64,000 nucleotides of DNA, from the NCBI RefSeq assembly GCF_025823185.1, contig NZ_JACKVK010000003.1, forward strand, positions 186,001-250,000, in the 5' to 3' direction. This document shows, piece after piece, positions 10,979 to 25,300 of this stretch. Every line of letters starts with the position of its first letter. Position 1 is the stretch's first letter. Source of the stretch: Mycobacterium yunnanensis (GTDB taxonomy: Bacteria; Actinomycetota; Actinomycetes; Mycobacteriales; Mycobacteriaceae). The notes under the pieces are model-generated. The model worked only from the letters and a program-made list of their open reading frames with translations, had not been told where the DNA came from and did no database searches. Both the position numbers and the translations under genes were made by a program.

Positions 10979-10984
10979 TAGCCT
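10979..10984 (+). promoter_or_regulatory. -10 element (TAGCCT), leaderless start of lpqZ
   Basis: TAGCCT is followed by exactly six bases and then ATG 10991; no ribosome-binding site is present and no clear -35 is seen. Confidence 0.4.
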
Positions 10985-10990
10985 GGCGCG

Positions 10991-11827
10991 ATGGTCCTGC
11001 GACGGGTGTTGGCGTCGGTCGTCGCACTGGCAGTCGCGGGATGTGGCACGCCGGCACCGGGCACGTCGATCGCGGTGGGCACCGGGCCCGATCCCGCCAC
11101 CACGTTGTTGGCGCACCTGTACGCGGCCGCGTTGCGGTCCTATGGAAGCGCGGCCCACGTCGAGCAGGGTGCCGATCCCTTGGCCGAGTTGGACACCGGT
11201 GACGTTGAAGTGGTGCCCGGTTTCACCGGCCGGCTGCTGGTTCGCTTCGATCCCGACGCGACGGCGCGGGCCCCCGAACAGGTCTACCGCTCGATGATCT
11301 CGGCGCTGCCCGAGGGCATCGGCGCCGGTGACTACGCGCAGTCCGCCGAGGACAAGCCCGCGCTGGGCGTCACCGAGTCGACGGCTCAGAAGTGGGGTTC
11401 GCGCGACGTGGCGGCGGTGGCCCGCCGCTGCCAGGGATTGACGGTCGGCAAGGTCGCCGACGGTCCCGCCCCGACGGCGGTCGCGACGTGCCGCCTACCC
11501 GCGGCGGTCGAATTCCCCACGGCCTCGGCGATGGTGGGTGCGCTGCGGTCGGGGCGCGTGACCGCCGCGTGGACGTCGACCGCGGTGCCGCAGACCCCGG
11601 ACGACGTGGTGGTCTTGAGCGACAAGACCTCGGCCATCCGCGCGGAGAACGTGGTGCCGCTCTACCGTCGAAACGAGCTCGACGAGCGGCAGGTGTTGGC
11701 GCTCAACGAGATTGCCGGCGAATTGGACACGGGCTCGTTGGCCGACATGCTGGGCAAGGTCGCCACGGGCGCGGATCCCGGTGCGGTGGCCGACGATTGG
11801 CTGTCGGCGCACCCGCTGGGGCACTAG
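10991..11827 (+). CDS. lpqZ: Lipoprotein LpqZ, osmoprotectant-binding-like
   Basis: 278 residues. Signal peptide with lipobox VAGC, lipidated Cys18. The mature part has the fold pattern of type-2 periplasmic binding proteins of the glycine betaine/choline class (DVEVVPGFTGRLL early, AENVVPLYRRNELDERQVLALNEIAGEL late). No ABC permease or ATPase is adjacent, so a transport role is not supported by context; a partner elsewhere is possible. Orthologue of Rv1244 by position. Confidence 0.9.
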   Translation: MVLRRVLASVVALAVAGCGTPAPGTSIAVGTGPDPATTLLAHLYAAALRSYGSAAHVEQGADPLAELDTGDVEVVPGFTGRLLVRFDPDATARAPEQVYRSMISALPEGIGAGDYAQSAEDKPALGVTESTAQKWGSRDVAAVARRCQGLTVGKVADGPAPTAVATCRLPAAVEFPTASAMVGALRSGRVTAAWTSTAVPQTPDDVVVLSDKTSAIRAENVVPLYRRNELDERQVLALNEIAGELDTGSLADMLGKVATGADPGAVADDWLSAHPLGH

Positions 11828-11830
11828 CCG

Positions 11831-12661
11831 CTAGTGCACGCCCGGCATCGTGCGGGCGATGACCGAGGCGAACAGCCGCTGGTAGCCCGACCCGGTGAGG
11901 CGCACGATGACGTCGAGGGCCTTGGCGTCGGCGCCGACGAGCACGCGCGCCTTGTTCTTGCGGACGGCGTCGAGGATGATCACCGCGGCCCGCTCGGGGG
12001 TGGTCTTGGCCAGCTTCTTGTCGAACGTCTGGGCCAGTTTCTCGGCGTCGACGCCCTCGGCCGCCGCCGCGTTGCGCGCGATCGCGGTCTTGATGCCGCC
12101 GGGGTGCACCGTCGTCACCTTGACCGGACGCTTGGCGGCGATCATCTCCTGGCGCAGCGCCTCGGTGAATCCACGCACCGCGAACTTCGCGGCGTTGTAG
12201 GCGGCCTGGCCGGGCACCGAGAAGATGCCGAACAGGCTCGAGACGTTGACCACGTGCCCGTCGCCGGACTCGATGAGGTGCGGCAGGAACGCCTTCGTGC
12301 CGTTGACGACGCCCCAGAAGTCGACGTCCATCACGCGCTCGATGTCCTTGTAGGAGCTGGCCTCGACGTCTCCGGTGAAGGCGATGCCCGCGTTGTTGTA
12401 GATCTGGTTGACCTTGCCGAAGTGCGCCTTCACGGCGTCGGCGTACAGCTCGAACGCCTCCCGCTCGGTGACGTCGAGGCGGTCGGCCTTGACCGGGGCT
12501 CCGATGGCCTTCAGTCGGGCCTCGGTGACGGCCAGACCCTCGAGGTCGACGTCGCTGATCGCGACCTTGGCCCCCGAGCGTGCCAACTCGACGGCCAGTG
12601 CCTGACCGATGCCCGACCCGGCGCCCGTGACGACGGCGACCTTACCGGCGAAGCCTTCCAT
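11831..12661 (-). CDS. Short-chain dehydrogenase/reductase (Rv1245c homologue)
   Basis: 276 residues from ATG 12661, with GAGGGAG five bases upstream; a GTG six bases earlier is possible. Classical SDR features: NAD(P)-binding TGAGSGIG at 12-19, NNAG at 89-92, catalytic Ser about 141-142, Tyr155 and Lys159 in YNAAK. A basic residue after the glycine motif is not evident, and ISDVDLEG at 35-42 has Asp at the end of the second strand, which favours NAD over NADP. Substrate unknown. Converges on lpqZ with 3 bp between stops. Confidence 0.9.
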   Translation of the reverse strand: MEGFAGKVAVVTGAGSGIGQALAVELARSGAKVAISDVDLEGLAVTEARLKAIGAPVKADRLDVTEREAFELYADAVKAHFGKVNQIYNNAGIAFTGDVEASSYKDIERVMDVDFWGVVNGTKAFLPHLIESGDGHVVNVSSLFGIFSVPGQAAYNAAKFAVRGFTEALRQEMIAAKRPVKVTTVHPGGIKTAIARNAAAAEGVDAEKLAQTFDKKLAKTTPERAAVIILDAVRKNKARVLVGADAKALDVIVRLTGSGYQRLFASVIARTMPGVH

Positions 12662-12738
12662 GAACACTCCCTCTTCTCGACGACGAGCGTGTCTTTGGCG
12701 TGAAGCCTAACCGGTACCGCTGGTCCCGACTAAAGGGG

Positions 12739-16521
<3,783 letters not shown>

Positions 16522-16664
16522 GGCAGCTACTCGCCTCGATTCCTTACTAACTCCGCGGGCGCGCCGTTTGCCGCTCGCTATCGCCTTATGAAGGCTAACG
16601 CTTCGCCGGTGACCGGCGACGGTCAACGCCCCTACTCAACTGGAGCCGACGTCGGTGGCGGCCT

Positions 16665-16689
16665 GCGCGCGTCCATGGGGGACGCGCGC
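16665..16689 (-). terminator. 10-bp GC stem-loop downstream of the 16691-17434 gene
   Basis: Arms GCGCGCGTCC (16665-16674) and GGACGCGCGC (16680-16689) pair perfectly around a 5-base loop, starting right after the stop codon at 16691. There is no T-run, as is common for mycobacterial terminators. It would separate transcription of this gene from kgd. Confidence 0.55.
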
Positions 16690-16690
16690 C

Positions 16691-17434
16691 CTACTTCTCC
16701 AACCCCGGCAGAACGTGCAGCGTCGCAGGCCACCTCTGGGGTGGAGTGCCGAACGCGCCGCGCGCATTGGAGATGATCTTCTTGCCCATCGCCCGGTTGC
16801 CGACGCCTCCGATGACGGCACCGATGCCGACGGGGAGCAGCTTTCCGAACGCGATGGCACCGCGCTTGAGCGCGTACTTCTTGACGAAGAACTTCAGCAG
16901 CCGGCCGTTGAGCTGCGACACCGCGGGCAGCGGCAGCGACGCCGCACCGTCTGCCAACCAGCCGCCCCCCGTGCGGCCCGCGCCGATGAGGTCCGCCACC
17001 GCCCGCTTGCCGTCGTCACCGACGAGCACCGCCAACACCAACGCCCGCCGCCGCTCGCGGTGATCGGCCGGGATGCCGTGCACTTCGGCGACCGCGAGCA
17101 CGAAGACCGCCGTCGCTTCGAGGAACACCACCGTCTCACCGGCGACCGCCGACATCGCGACCAGCGTGCCGATGCCGGGGAACGCCGCCGCCGAGCCGAC
17201 GGCCGCACCACTAGCCATGACGGCGGCGAGGTAGTGACTCTCCAGCTTGTCGACGATCTGGGCGGGGGTCGCGCCCGGGCTGCTCTCGCGGAGGCGGTCG
17301 ACGTAGGCCTTCACCGCCGGCGCCTGTACCCGTGCGCCGCGTTCGATGATCTGCGACAGCGCTCGCGCGGCCACGCTGGGATCGTCGTCGACCTTGGCGG
17401 GCACCTGGCTCTTGGCACCGGAGCGAGCGCTCAT
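16691..17434 (-). CDS. Conserved membrane-associated protein (Rv1249c homologue)
   Basis: 247 residues from ATG 17434, with GGGGAGG seven bases upstream. The N-terminal third is helical and hydrophilic (ALSQIIERGARV, VDKLESHYLAAV). Glycine/alanine-rich hydrophobic stretches at about 73-115 and 195-220 (GIGAVIGGVGNRAMGKKII) resemble glycine-zipper segments, as in EcsC-type proteins. No catalytic motif is visible. It sits upstream of kgd on the same strand, separated by a strong stem-loop and 169 bp. Confidence 0.8.
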   Translation of the reverse strand: MSARSGAKSQVPAKVDDDPSVAARALSQIIERGARVQAPAVKAYVDRLRESSPGATPAQIVDKLESHYLAAVMASGAAVGSAAAFPGIGTLVAMSAVAGETVVFLEATAVFVLAVAEVHGIPADHRERRRALVLAVLVGDDGKRAVADLIGAGRTGGGWLADGAASLPLPAVSQLNGRLLKFFVKKYALKRGAIAFGKLLPVGIGAVIGGVGNRAMGKKIISNARGAFGTPPQRWPATLHVLPGLEK

Positions 17435-17586
17435 TCGTGGGCCTCCCCATTCGCGGACTTCCTCGTCCAGGTTAGTCCGTCGTCCTGCTACTCCAACGCA
17501 CTGTGGGGCACCAGCGTGCCCGGCGGTGACGGCGGTCACCATTCGCCCAGGGAAGAAAATCGTCGTGACCCTTGCTAACCACTTCC

Positions 17587-18879
17587 ATGGCAGCATTTGG
17601 ATACGTGGACCTCGAGAACACCGCATCCAAGGCACCTGAGGTGTCTCGTGAGGGCAAGACGCCGAGCCGCCTCCGGGTGATCGTGGTGCTCGGGCTGCTG
17701 GTGGCCCTCGGGCCGCTCACGATCGACATGTACCTGCCCGCGCTCCCGCAGATCGCCGAGGACCTCTCGGTGTCGTCGTCGGTGGTGCAGTTGACGCTCA
17801 CCGGCACGCTGGCGGGCTTGGCACTCGGCCAGCTGGTGATCGGTCCGCTGTCGGATTCGCTAGGCCGCCGCCGCCCGCTGATGGCGGGCATCGTCCTGCA
17901 CATGCTGGCGTCGCTCATCTGCCTCGTCGCGCCCAACGTCGCCGTCCTGGGCGTCGCGCGCGGTCTGCAGGGCGTCGGCGCGGCGGCCACCATGGTCGTC
18001 GCCCTGGCCATCGTTGGCGACCTCTTCGCGGGCAACACCGCCGCCACCGTGATGTCGCGGCTGATGCTGGTCCTCGGCGTCGCCCCGGTCATCGCGCCGT
18101 CCCTCGGCGCGGCGGTGCTGCTGCGCTTCTCCTGGCACTGGGTGTTCGCCGTCCTCGTGGTGCTGGCCGGGCTGCTCCTGCTGCTGGCCGCACTCGCCCT
18201 GCCCGAGACCCTGCCGGTTGGCCACCGCCGCCCGCTGCGCGTGCGCGGCATCCTCGGCACCTACGGCGAGCTGCTGGGCGACCGACGCTTCGTGATCCTG
18301 GTGCTGGTGGCGGCGCTGGGCATGTCCGGACTGTTCGCCTACATCGCGGGCGCGTCGTTCGTGCTGCAGGGTCGTCACGGTCTCGACCAGCAGAGCTTTG
18401 CCCTGGTGTTCGGCGCCGGTGCCGTGGCGCTGATCGGAGCCACCCAGTTCAACGTCGTACTCCTGCGCCGGTTCACGCCGCAGACCATCACGGTATGGGC
18501 GCTCGGCGCGTCGGTGGCCGCCGGAACGGTGTTCGTCGCGCTGGCCGCTACCGGTGTCGGCGGCATCTACGCGTTCGTCCTTCCCGTATGGGCGATCTTG
18601 GCCGCGATGGGCTTCGTCATCCCCAACGCACCGGCGGTCGCTCTGTCGCGGCATCCCGACGCAGCAGGCACCGCGGCGGCGCTGCTCGGTGCGGGCCAGT
18701 TCGGGCTCGGGGCGGCCGTGGCGCCGCTGGTCGGCGTGCTCGGCAACGACGAACTCGCCCTCGCCGCAGTCATGACCGCCGGTTCGGTGATCGCACTGCT
18801 GGCCCTGCTCGCGGTGGGGTCGACGACGCCGGCCGACGACGGCGCGTTGCCCGCGGGCGCCGTGCCAGACGCCGCCTGA
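17587..18879 (+). CDS. MFS multidrug exporter, Bcr/CflA family
   Basis: 430 residues, twelve membrane segments. The first helix carries LGPLTIDMYLPALPQIAEDL, diagnostic for Bcr/CflA drug:proton antiporters, followed by motif A-like IGPLSDSLGRRRPL after helix 2. Loop 4 has ARGLQGVGAAATMVVALAI. Start chosen at ATG 17587; a TTG 15 bp upstream and GTG 17605 are alternatives, and no clear ribosome-binding site marks either. Substrate unknown. A second, unrelated drug-type MFS gene follows after 142 bp that hold no other feature. Confidence 0.88.
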   Translation: MAAFGYVDLENTASKAPEVSREGKTPSRLRVIVVLGLLVALGPLTIDMYLPALPQIAEDLSVSSSVVQLTLTGTLAGLALGQLVIGPLSDSLGRRRPLMAGIVLHMLASLICLVAPNVAVLGVARGLQGVGAAATMVVALAIVGDLFAGNTAATVMSRLMLVLGVAPVIAPSLGAAVLLRFSWHWVFAVLVVLAGLLLLLAALALPETLPVGHRRPLRVRGILGTYGELLGDRRFVILVLVAALGMSGLFAYIAGASFVLQGRHGLDQQSFALVFGAGAVALIGATQFNVVLLRRFTPQTITVWALGASVAAGTVFVALAATGVGGIYAFVLPVWAILAAMGFVIPNAPAVALSRHPDAAGTAAALLGAGQFGLGAAVAPLVGVLGNDELALAAVMTAGSVIALLALLAVGSTTPADDGALPAGAVPDAA

Positions 18880-19021
18880 GGCGCCTTCCAGGCGACTTGT
18901 CGTCCATCCGGCTGATCCGTAGCGTCGGCGGTCTAGCCGCGCACCGCCTGGTCGAACAGAAGCCGCAAATGACGAACCCCCCGCCGATGTCCCACGCCGT
19001 CATGGCGCCGGAGGCACGCCG

Positions 19022-21013
19022 ATGACGGCTGCGCTCCAACTGCTCAGGCCCCGCACCGGAAACCCGTGGCACGCCCTGTGGGCACTGCTGGTCGGGTTCT
19101 TCATGATCCTGCTCGACGCGACGATCGTCTCGGTCGCCAATCCGTCGATCATGGACGCCCTGCACGCCGACTACGACGCGGTCATCTGGGTGACGAGCGC
19201 CTACCTGCTGGCCTACGCGGTGCCCCTACTGCTCGCCGGCCGCCTCGGCGACCAGTTCGGCCCCCGCAACCTCTACCTGGTCGGGCTGGCGGTGTTCACC
19301 GCGGCGTCACTGTGGTGTGGATTGGCAGGCAGCATCGAGACGCTGGTGGCCGCGCGCGTGGTCCAGGGCGTCGGCGCGGCCCTGCTGACCCCGCAAACGC
19401 TGTCCACGATCACCCGGGTGTTCCCACCGGAGCGGCGCGGCGTCGCACTGGCCGTGTGGGGCGCGACGGCGGGGGTGGCGACCCTCGTCGGTCCGCTGGC
19501 CGGCGGCGTCCTCGTCGACGGCCTCGGCTGGCAGTGGATCTTCATCGTCAACGTGCCAATCGGCGTGCTGGGTCTGGTGCTGGCGCTGATCTTCGTTCCG
19601 GTGCTGCCGACCGAGAAACACGGGTACGACGTCATCGGCGTGCTCCTGTCCGGGGTGGCCCTCTTCCTGATCGTGTTCGCGCTGCAGGAGGGACAGTCGC
19701 ACCACTGGGCCCCATGGGTCTGGGGCACGTTGGTGGCGGGCGTCGTCGCGATGGGCGCCTTCGTCTACTGGCAGTCGATCCACACCGGCGAGCCGCTGAT
19801 TCCGCTGCGGATCTTCCGGGACAACGACTTCAGCCTGTCCAACCTCGGAATCGCGGTGATCGGCTTCGTCGTGACGGCGATGATCGTGCCGGTCATGTTC
19901 TACGCCCAGGCGGTGTGCGGTCTCTCGCCCACCCGGTCGGCTCTGTTGACCGCGCCGATGGCGATCGCATCGGGAGCGCTCGCCCCCTTCGCCGGCAAGC
20001 TCGTCGACCGGTCCCACCCACGACCGCTCATCGGTTTCGGGTTCTCGGCGGTGGCCATCGCGCTGACCTGGCTGTCGTTCGAGATGACGCCGACGACGCC
20101 GATCTGGCGGCTCGCGCTGCCGTTGACCCTGATGGGCGTGGGGATGGCCTTCATCTGGTCACCGCTGGCGGCCACCGCCACCCGCAACCTGCCGCCGCGG
20201 TTGGCTGGTGCGGGCTCGGGTGTCTACAACACCACCCGGCAGGTCGGCAGCGTGCTGGGCAGCGCGGGCATCGCCGCCCTGATGACGTCGCAGATCAGCG
20301 CGGCGCTGCCCGATCAGTCCGATCCCGGGGCGGGTCAGGGCGCGGTCACCCAACTGCCGGGCTTCCTACACGAGCCGTTCTCCGAGGCGTTGTCCCGGTC
20401 GCTGCTGCTGCCCGCGTTCATCGCTTTGTTCGGTGTGATCGCCGCGCTATTCCTCCGCGGCTTCGGCGATCCCTCCGCACTGGACGAGCCGCAGCCGGAT
20501 GCCGCTCGGGCGGTCGAACCCGACTACTTCCCCGACGACGACGACTACGTGGAGTACACCGTCGAATGGTCCGCCGACGACGACCACGAGGAGTGGGACG
20601 ACTCCGACCGCGCGGTGCGGCGCCACGCCGAGGTGCTGGAGCGCGACGCACCCGCCGCCGACGACAGCGCCACCTCGCCGCTCGCGGTCCACGCCGCGCC
20701 GCGAATGCCGGCCCCGCCCGAGACGTGGGCAGTGGGACACGGCCCGATGGGTGAGCCTTCTGACGAGACCGCCGTCGACGACGACCCCGACACGGTGCCC
20801 GAACTGATCGACCTTGGCGCGCGGTACCGGGCTCCGGAACCGATTCCCGCGCGCAACGGGCATTCCCCGTGGATCGATCTGCTCGACGATCCGCTCGACG
20901 GGTTCGTCGCACCGTCGACCGGCGGGTCGGCCGGTCGGCATTCACGCCGCCAGGAGCAGCCGGGTGAGGACGCCGGCACCTACGGCAAGCATTCGATGCG
21001 CTTCCGCGACTAA
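19022..21013 (+). CDS. MFS multidrug exporter, DHA2 (EmrB/QacA) family with long acidic tail (Rv1250-like)
   Basis: 663 residues; GGAGG precedes the ATG. The first about 480 residues form a 14-helix DHA2 transporter: [17 protein letters not shown] (helix 1), [19 protein letters not shown] (motif A), [17 protein letters not shown], and motif C in [19 protein letters not shown]. The last about 180 residues are a hydrophilic, Asp/Glu-rich cytoplasmic tail ([23 protein letters not shown]) ending in basic residues, unusual for the family. Its stop overlaps the convergent flavoprotein stop by 4 bp. Substrates unknown. Confidence 0.9.
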   Translation: MTAALQLLRPRTGNPWHALWALLVGFFMILLDATIVSVANPSIMDALHADYDAVIWVTSAYLLAYAVPLLLAGRLGDQFGPRNLYLVGLAVFTAASLWCGLAGSIETLVAARVVQGVGAALLTPQTLSTITRVFPPERRGVALAVWGATAGVATLVGPLAGGVLVDGLGWQWIFIVNVPIGVLGLVLALIFVPVLPTEKHGYDVIGVLLSGVALFLIVFALQEGQSHHWAPWVWGTLVAGVVAMGAFVYWQSIHTGEPLIPLRIFRDNDFSLSNLGIAVIGFVVTAMIVPVMFYAQAVCGLSPTRSALLTAPMAIASGALAPFAGKLVDRSHPRPLIGFGFSAVAIALTWLSFEMTPTTPIWRLALPLTLMGVGMAFIWSPLAATATRNLPPRLAGAGSGVYNTTRQVGSVLGSAGIAALMTSQISAALPDQSDPGAGQGAVTQLPGFLHEPFSEALSRSLLLPAFIALFGVIAALFLRGFGDPSALDEPQPDAARAVEPDYFPDDDDYVEYTVEWSADDDHEEWDDSDRAVRRHAEVLERDAPAADDSATSPLAVHAAPRMPAPPETWAVGHGPMGEPSDETAVDDDPDTVPELIDLGARYRAPEPIPARNGHSPWIDLLDDPLDGFVAPSTGGSAGRHSRRQEQPGEDAGTYGKHSMRFRD

Positions 21014-22374
21014 CTCTCGCCGAAGAGCACCGCGGGGTTCAGCCTGCCGTCGGGGTCGAAGGCCCGCTTGAGGGCTCGCATCGCCGCGACGTCCGCATCG
21101 GTTCGAGACATCGTCAGGTAATCCCGCTTGCGGGTGCCGACGCCGTGCTCGCTGCTGACGTTGCCGTGATGCTCGGCGATCAACGCCATCATCGCCGCGT
21201 AGAGCGCCCGTTCGCGGTCGGCGTCGAGCACGCAGCGCACCAGGTTCAGATGCAGGTTGCCCTCGCCGAGGTGGCCGAACAACACGGGGATGGCCTCAGG
21301 TGCATGTTCGGACACCAATGCCGTTGCCGCAGAGGCAAATTCGCCGATCGACGACAGGGGCAGGGACACGTCGAACTTCAGCGGCGGCCCGTAGACGCCG
21401 AGCACGTCGGCAATGGCCTCGCGGACCTGCCACAGCCGGAACTGCGTCGCGGCGTCGACGCCCACCGCGGGCTCGCCCGTCAGTTCGGCGTTCTCGAGCA
21501 ACTCGGCCAGCCGCTCGGTGGGGTCTACGTCGCCTGCGAGCTCGATCAACAGCTGCCATGCCCCGTCGACGGCGGGGCCGACGCCGGCGTGTTCGGCGGT
21601 CAACGCGCTGGCCCTGGCGTCGACGAGCTCGAGGGCGGCGATCCCGTCGACGTCGCGGAACTCGCGCCCGACGGCGATCAGCGCGTCGAGGTCGTCGAAC
21701 CCCACGACGGCCGTCACCCGGTGGGCGGGGGTGGGGCGCAGGCGCAGGTCCAGACTAGTGATCACCCCGAGGGTTCCTTCGGCGCCGACGAAGAGCGAGG
21801 CGAGGTCGTAACCCGTGTTGTCGCTGCGCACCTCGCTGTGGCGGCGCACCACCGACCCGTCGGCGAGGGCCACCTCAAGGCCCAGCACCTGCTCGCCCAT
21901 GTTGCCGTAACGAACCGTGCGCAGCCCGCCGGCATTCGTCGACGCCATGCCGCCCACGGTGGCCGAATCCCGTGCCGCGAGGTCGACGCCGAAGACCAGA
22001 CCGGCGTCGGTGGCGGCGCGCTGCACCACCGCCAGGGGGACGCCCGCACCGACGCGGACGCGGCGCTCGACCACGTCGACCTCGCCGACGGAGGTGAGGC
22101 GCTCGGTGGAGAGCAGCACGTCGCCGTGCTCGGGCACGGTGCCCGCGACCAGCGACGTGCGCCCACCCTGAATCGTCACGTAGGCCCCGGCGTCGCGACA
22201 GGTCCGAAGGACCGCCGCGACCTCCTCGTCGGTTCCCGGCCGGACCAGTGCGCTCGCCTGGCCCCGGTAGCGGCCCGTGTAGTCGACGCAGCGGCCGGCC
22301 AGCACGTCGGCATCGGTGCTGACGTACTTGGCGCCGACGATCGCCGCGAGCAGGTCGGTCAGGTCGTCACTCAC
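21010..22374 (-). CDS. FAD-linked oxidase, GlcD/D-lactate dehydrogenase type
   Basis: 454 residues. Vanillyl-alcohol-oxidase-fold flavoprotein: FAD-binding domain about 35-175 with [28 protein letters not shown] and [18 protein letters not shown]; the substrate cap follows, with [13 protein letters not shown] and the C-terminal [14 protein letters not shown] that carries metal/substrate residues. These enzymes oxidise D-2-hydroxyacids. GTG start overlaps the stop of the upstream nuclease-helicase gene (GTGA), so expression is coupled to it. Paralogue of the flavoprotein at 49202-50569. The in vivo substrate is unknown. Confidence 0.88.
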   Translation of the reverse strand: MSDDLTDLLAAIVGAKYVSTDADVLAGRCVDYTGRYRGQASALVRPGTDEEVAAVLRTCRDAGAYVTIQGGRTSLVAGTVPEHGDVLLSTERLTSVGEVDVVERRVRVGAGVPLAVVQRAATDAGLVFGVDLAARDSATVGGMASTNAGGLRTVRYGNMGEQVLGLEVALADGSVVRRHSEVRSDNTGYDLASLFVGAEGTLGVITSLDLRLRPTPAHRVTAVVGFDDLDALIAVGREFRDVDGIAALELVDARASALTAEHAGVGPAVDGAWQLLIELAGDVDPTERLAELLENAELTGEPAVGVDAATQFRLWQVREAIADVLGVYGPPLKFDVSLPLSSIGEFASAATALVSEHAPEAIPVLFGHLGEGNLHLNLVRCVLDADRERALYAAMMALIAEHHGNVSSEHGVGTRKRDYLTMSRTDADVAAMRALKRAFDPDGRLNPAVLFGES

Positions 22375-25300
22375 GGGCTGGGTGTACCACAGATGGACGG
22401 TGCGCCCGCCGACGCGGTGAGCGACAGGAACGCCCCGAGCTCGATCAGCCCGGCGGGGGTGGGCGGCAGGTAGTCAGTCAGCAGCCGAGACCGCACGATC
22501 ACCGCCGCGTACTTGGCCCGGCTCACGGCGACGTTGAGGCGATTACGGTTGAGCAGGAACGAGATTCCGCGCGGCACGTCCTCGGCCGAGGATGCCGTCA
22601 TCGAGACGAACACCACGGGGGCCTGCCTGCCCTGGAACTTGTCGACCGTGCCGACCCGAACGTCGCCAAGGTCGGCGGCGTCCAGACGGCGTCGCAGCAT
22701 GACCACCTGCGCGTTGTACGGGGTGACGACCAGCACGTGTTCCTGGCCCAGCGCTGTGGTCTGCGATCCGTCGGTCCACGACCGGCCGAGCAGCCCGCGG
22801 ATCTCGCTGACGATGGCGTCGGCCTCCTCCGGACTGTCGGTGGAATTGCCGTCGTGGTCGACGTCGAGCACCCGGACGCCGGGGGTCACGCCGTCCAGGT
22901 GGCGCGCCGCGCTGACCGATTCCATCGCACGGAGGCGGCCGTCGTAGGACAGCCGCGACACCGGACCGCAGACGTCGGGATGCATGCGGTAGGAGAACTC
23001 GAGGAAGTAGCCCCGTTCGGGCGGCAACGTGTGGTGACCGTCCACCAGCCAGCCCAGCGCGGAGCGGTCCACGGGTGCCGGGTGGGTGCCCTGGCTGACC
23101 TGTGGCAGCTGCTGCGGGTCGCCGAGCAGCAGCAGATTGCGCGCGGCGCTGGCGACCGCGATGGTGTTGGCCAAGCTGTACTGGCCGGCCTCTTCGACGA
23201 CCAGCAGGTCGAGCGCGCCGCGCGGGATGCGGGTGGCGTTGGCGAAATCCCATGCGGTGCCGCCGATGACGCCGCCGACCGGGTCGGCGACGAACGCCGC
23301 ATAGTCCTTCTCGGGGACGTCGCGCCACGGCGCGTTCGGGCTCTTCTTCTTGCCGACCCGGTCGGGGTCGACGCCCGCGTCGACGACGCATCCCAGCAGA
23401 TTCTCCACCACCGCGTGCGACTGGGCGACCACCCCGACGCGCCAGTGGTGCTGCTCGACCAGTCGACTGATCACCTGGGCCGAGGTGAACGTCTTCCCGG
23501 TGCCCGGCGGCCCGTGCACGGCCAGGTAGGAGGAGTCGAGGTCGAGCACGGCGGCGGTGATGTCGGCGGCGACGTCGCCGGTGCGGGGGAGCGGGCGGCC
23601 GCTCGTCGTGCGCGGCGGGCGGCGCAGCAGCACGTCGACGACGGGGTCGGCGGGCAGGTTGGGCAGGCCAGCACCCATCAGGGACGCCGTTGCCTCGATG
23701 GACTCCTGCATGGGCTTGGTGTTGATCGGCGGCCCCGGTGTCAGCGCGAACGGCACCTGGTCGAAGGTCTCGCCGTCCTTGGGCTGTTTCTCCACGATCA
23801 GTGCCTCGGTGGGCGCCTCGGGGTCGTCGCATTCGATCACCTCGACGCTGGCGAACCCACGGCGGTCGGGATCGTCGGCGAACCCGGCCGGAGCCGGCGG
23901 CTCGTAGAGGGCGTACATGGTGCGGGCCAGGTCGCCGGTGGCGAGCTCGCCGAACAAACGCACGTGACGTTGCGGTTTACGCGCCCGGGGCGGTTGATGC
24001 CAGTCGGCGACGATCTCGTGCCGGTCGGCGACGAATACGTCACCGTCGGAAGCCCATTCGTCGACGGGACTGTTGACGCGGTCGAAGTGCGCCCACCAGA
24101 ACGGCTTGTCCTCGCGCTTGTGATAGCCGCGGGCGGCAGCCACCATGGCGACGGCCGTCTGCTCGGGGGTGCGCGGCTCGACGCCCTCCCCGGCGAACCG
24201 CATCAGCCGGCGCTCGAGGGCGTCGGCCACGTCGACGGCTTCCTCGGCGGCCTTGTCGCGGACGGGTTGTGGACCGCGGGGTGGGACCTCGGACTCGATC
24301 GCGCGGGCCACAAGCCAGTCCCGCAGTCGGTGCGTGGAGCGGCAGTCGTACCGGTTGTAGTCCTCGATCTCCTTGAGTACGACCGCGGCGTCGTCGGTCC
24401 GCCCCTCGTCGCGGAGCTCGCAGTACCGGGCGTACTGCGTGATGGAGTCGGTCGCGGTGGTCACCTCACCGTCGCGCAGTTCGTTGCCCATGTACAGCGG
24501 CTCGAGATACTTGATGGAGTAGCTCTCGGTGCCAACGCGAATGCTCTTGCGCACCAACGGATACAGGTCGACGAGCACACCGTTGCGCAGCAGATCGTCG
24601 ACGTCGTTCTCGCCGACGCCGTACCGCCCGGCCAGTCGCAGCAGCGTGCTCTTCTCGTACGCGGCGTAGTGGTAGACGTGCATCCCGGGGTAGCGCTTGC
24701 GGCGCTTGGCGACCATGGCCAGGAAGTCCGCCAGCGCCGTGCGCTCGCTGCGGCGGTCGTGCGCCCAGTAGGGCGTGAACTCGTCCTGGGCGGTCAGCAC
24801 GCCCCACAGGTACTCGAGGCCCCACTCCCGGCCGTCGAGAGTCCAGAGCGGGTCGCCCTCGAAGTCGAAGAACAGATCGCCCTTGTTCGGGTCGGGCAGC
24901 ACCATCAGGGGCTGGGCGTCGACCACCTCGAAGGGCGGTTTGAGACTTCCGTTCTCGACGATCCTGTCGGCGACCTGCAGCCGCGCCTGGGCCACCAGCG
25001 CCCTGGTCGCCCGTGGGGACAGCTCGGGCACCGAGGCGTCGAGCTCGGCGAGGTCGTGCACCGTGGTGACGCCCGCGTCGAGCAGTCGGGCCCGCTGGCT
25101 GATCCGCATGCCGGCGACGAGCAGCAAGTCGTCGCGGGCGCGCACCTCGACGCTGCACTCCGGGCAGCGGAAGCAGGCGCGGACGTCGACGTCGTCCCAG
25201 CTGACCGGACGGTCGCGGGCGAGGTGGTCGTCGAGCAGCCGCTGCAGCGCCGCGCGCCTCGGAACGTAGACGGGCAGCAGTTCGTCGACCCGGTAGGCCG

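Noticed and set aside
10857..10990. Possible Mg2+ riboswitch in the corA leader
   Set aside because: Only one short hairpin (CGGAGC/GCTCCG) is present; no M-box-like conserved elements seen.
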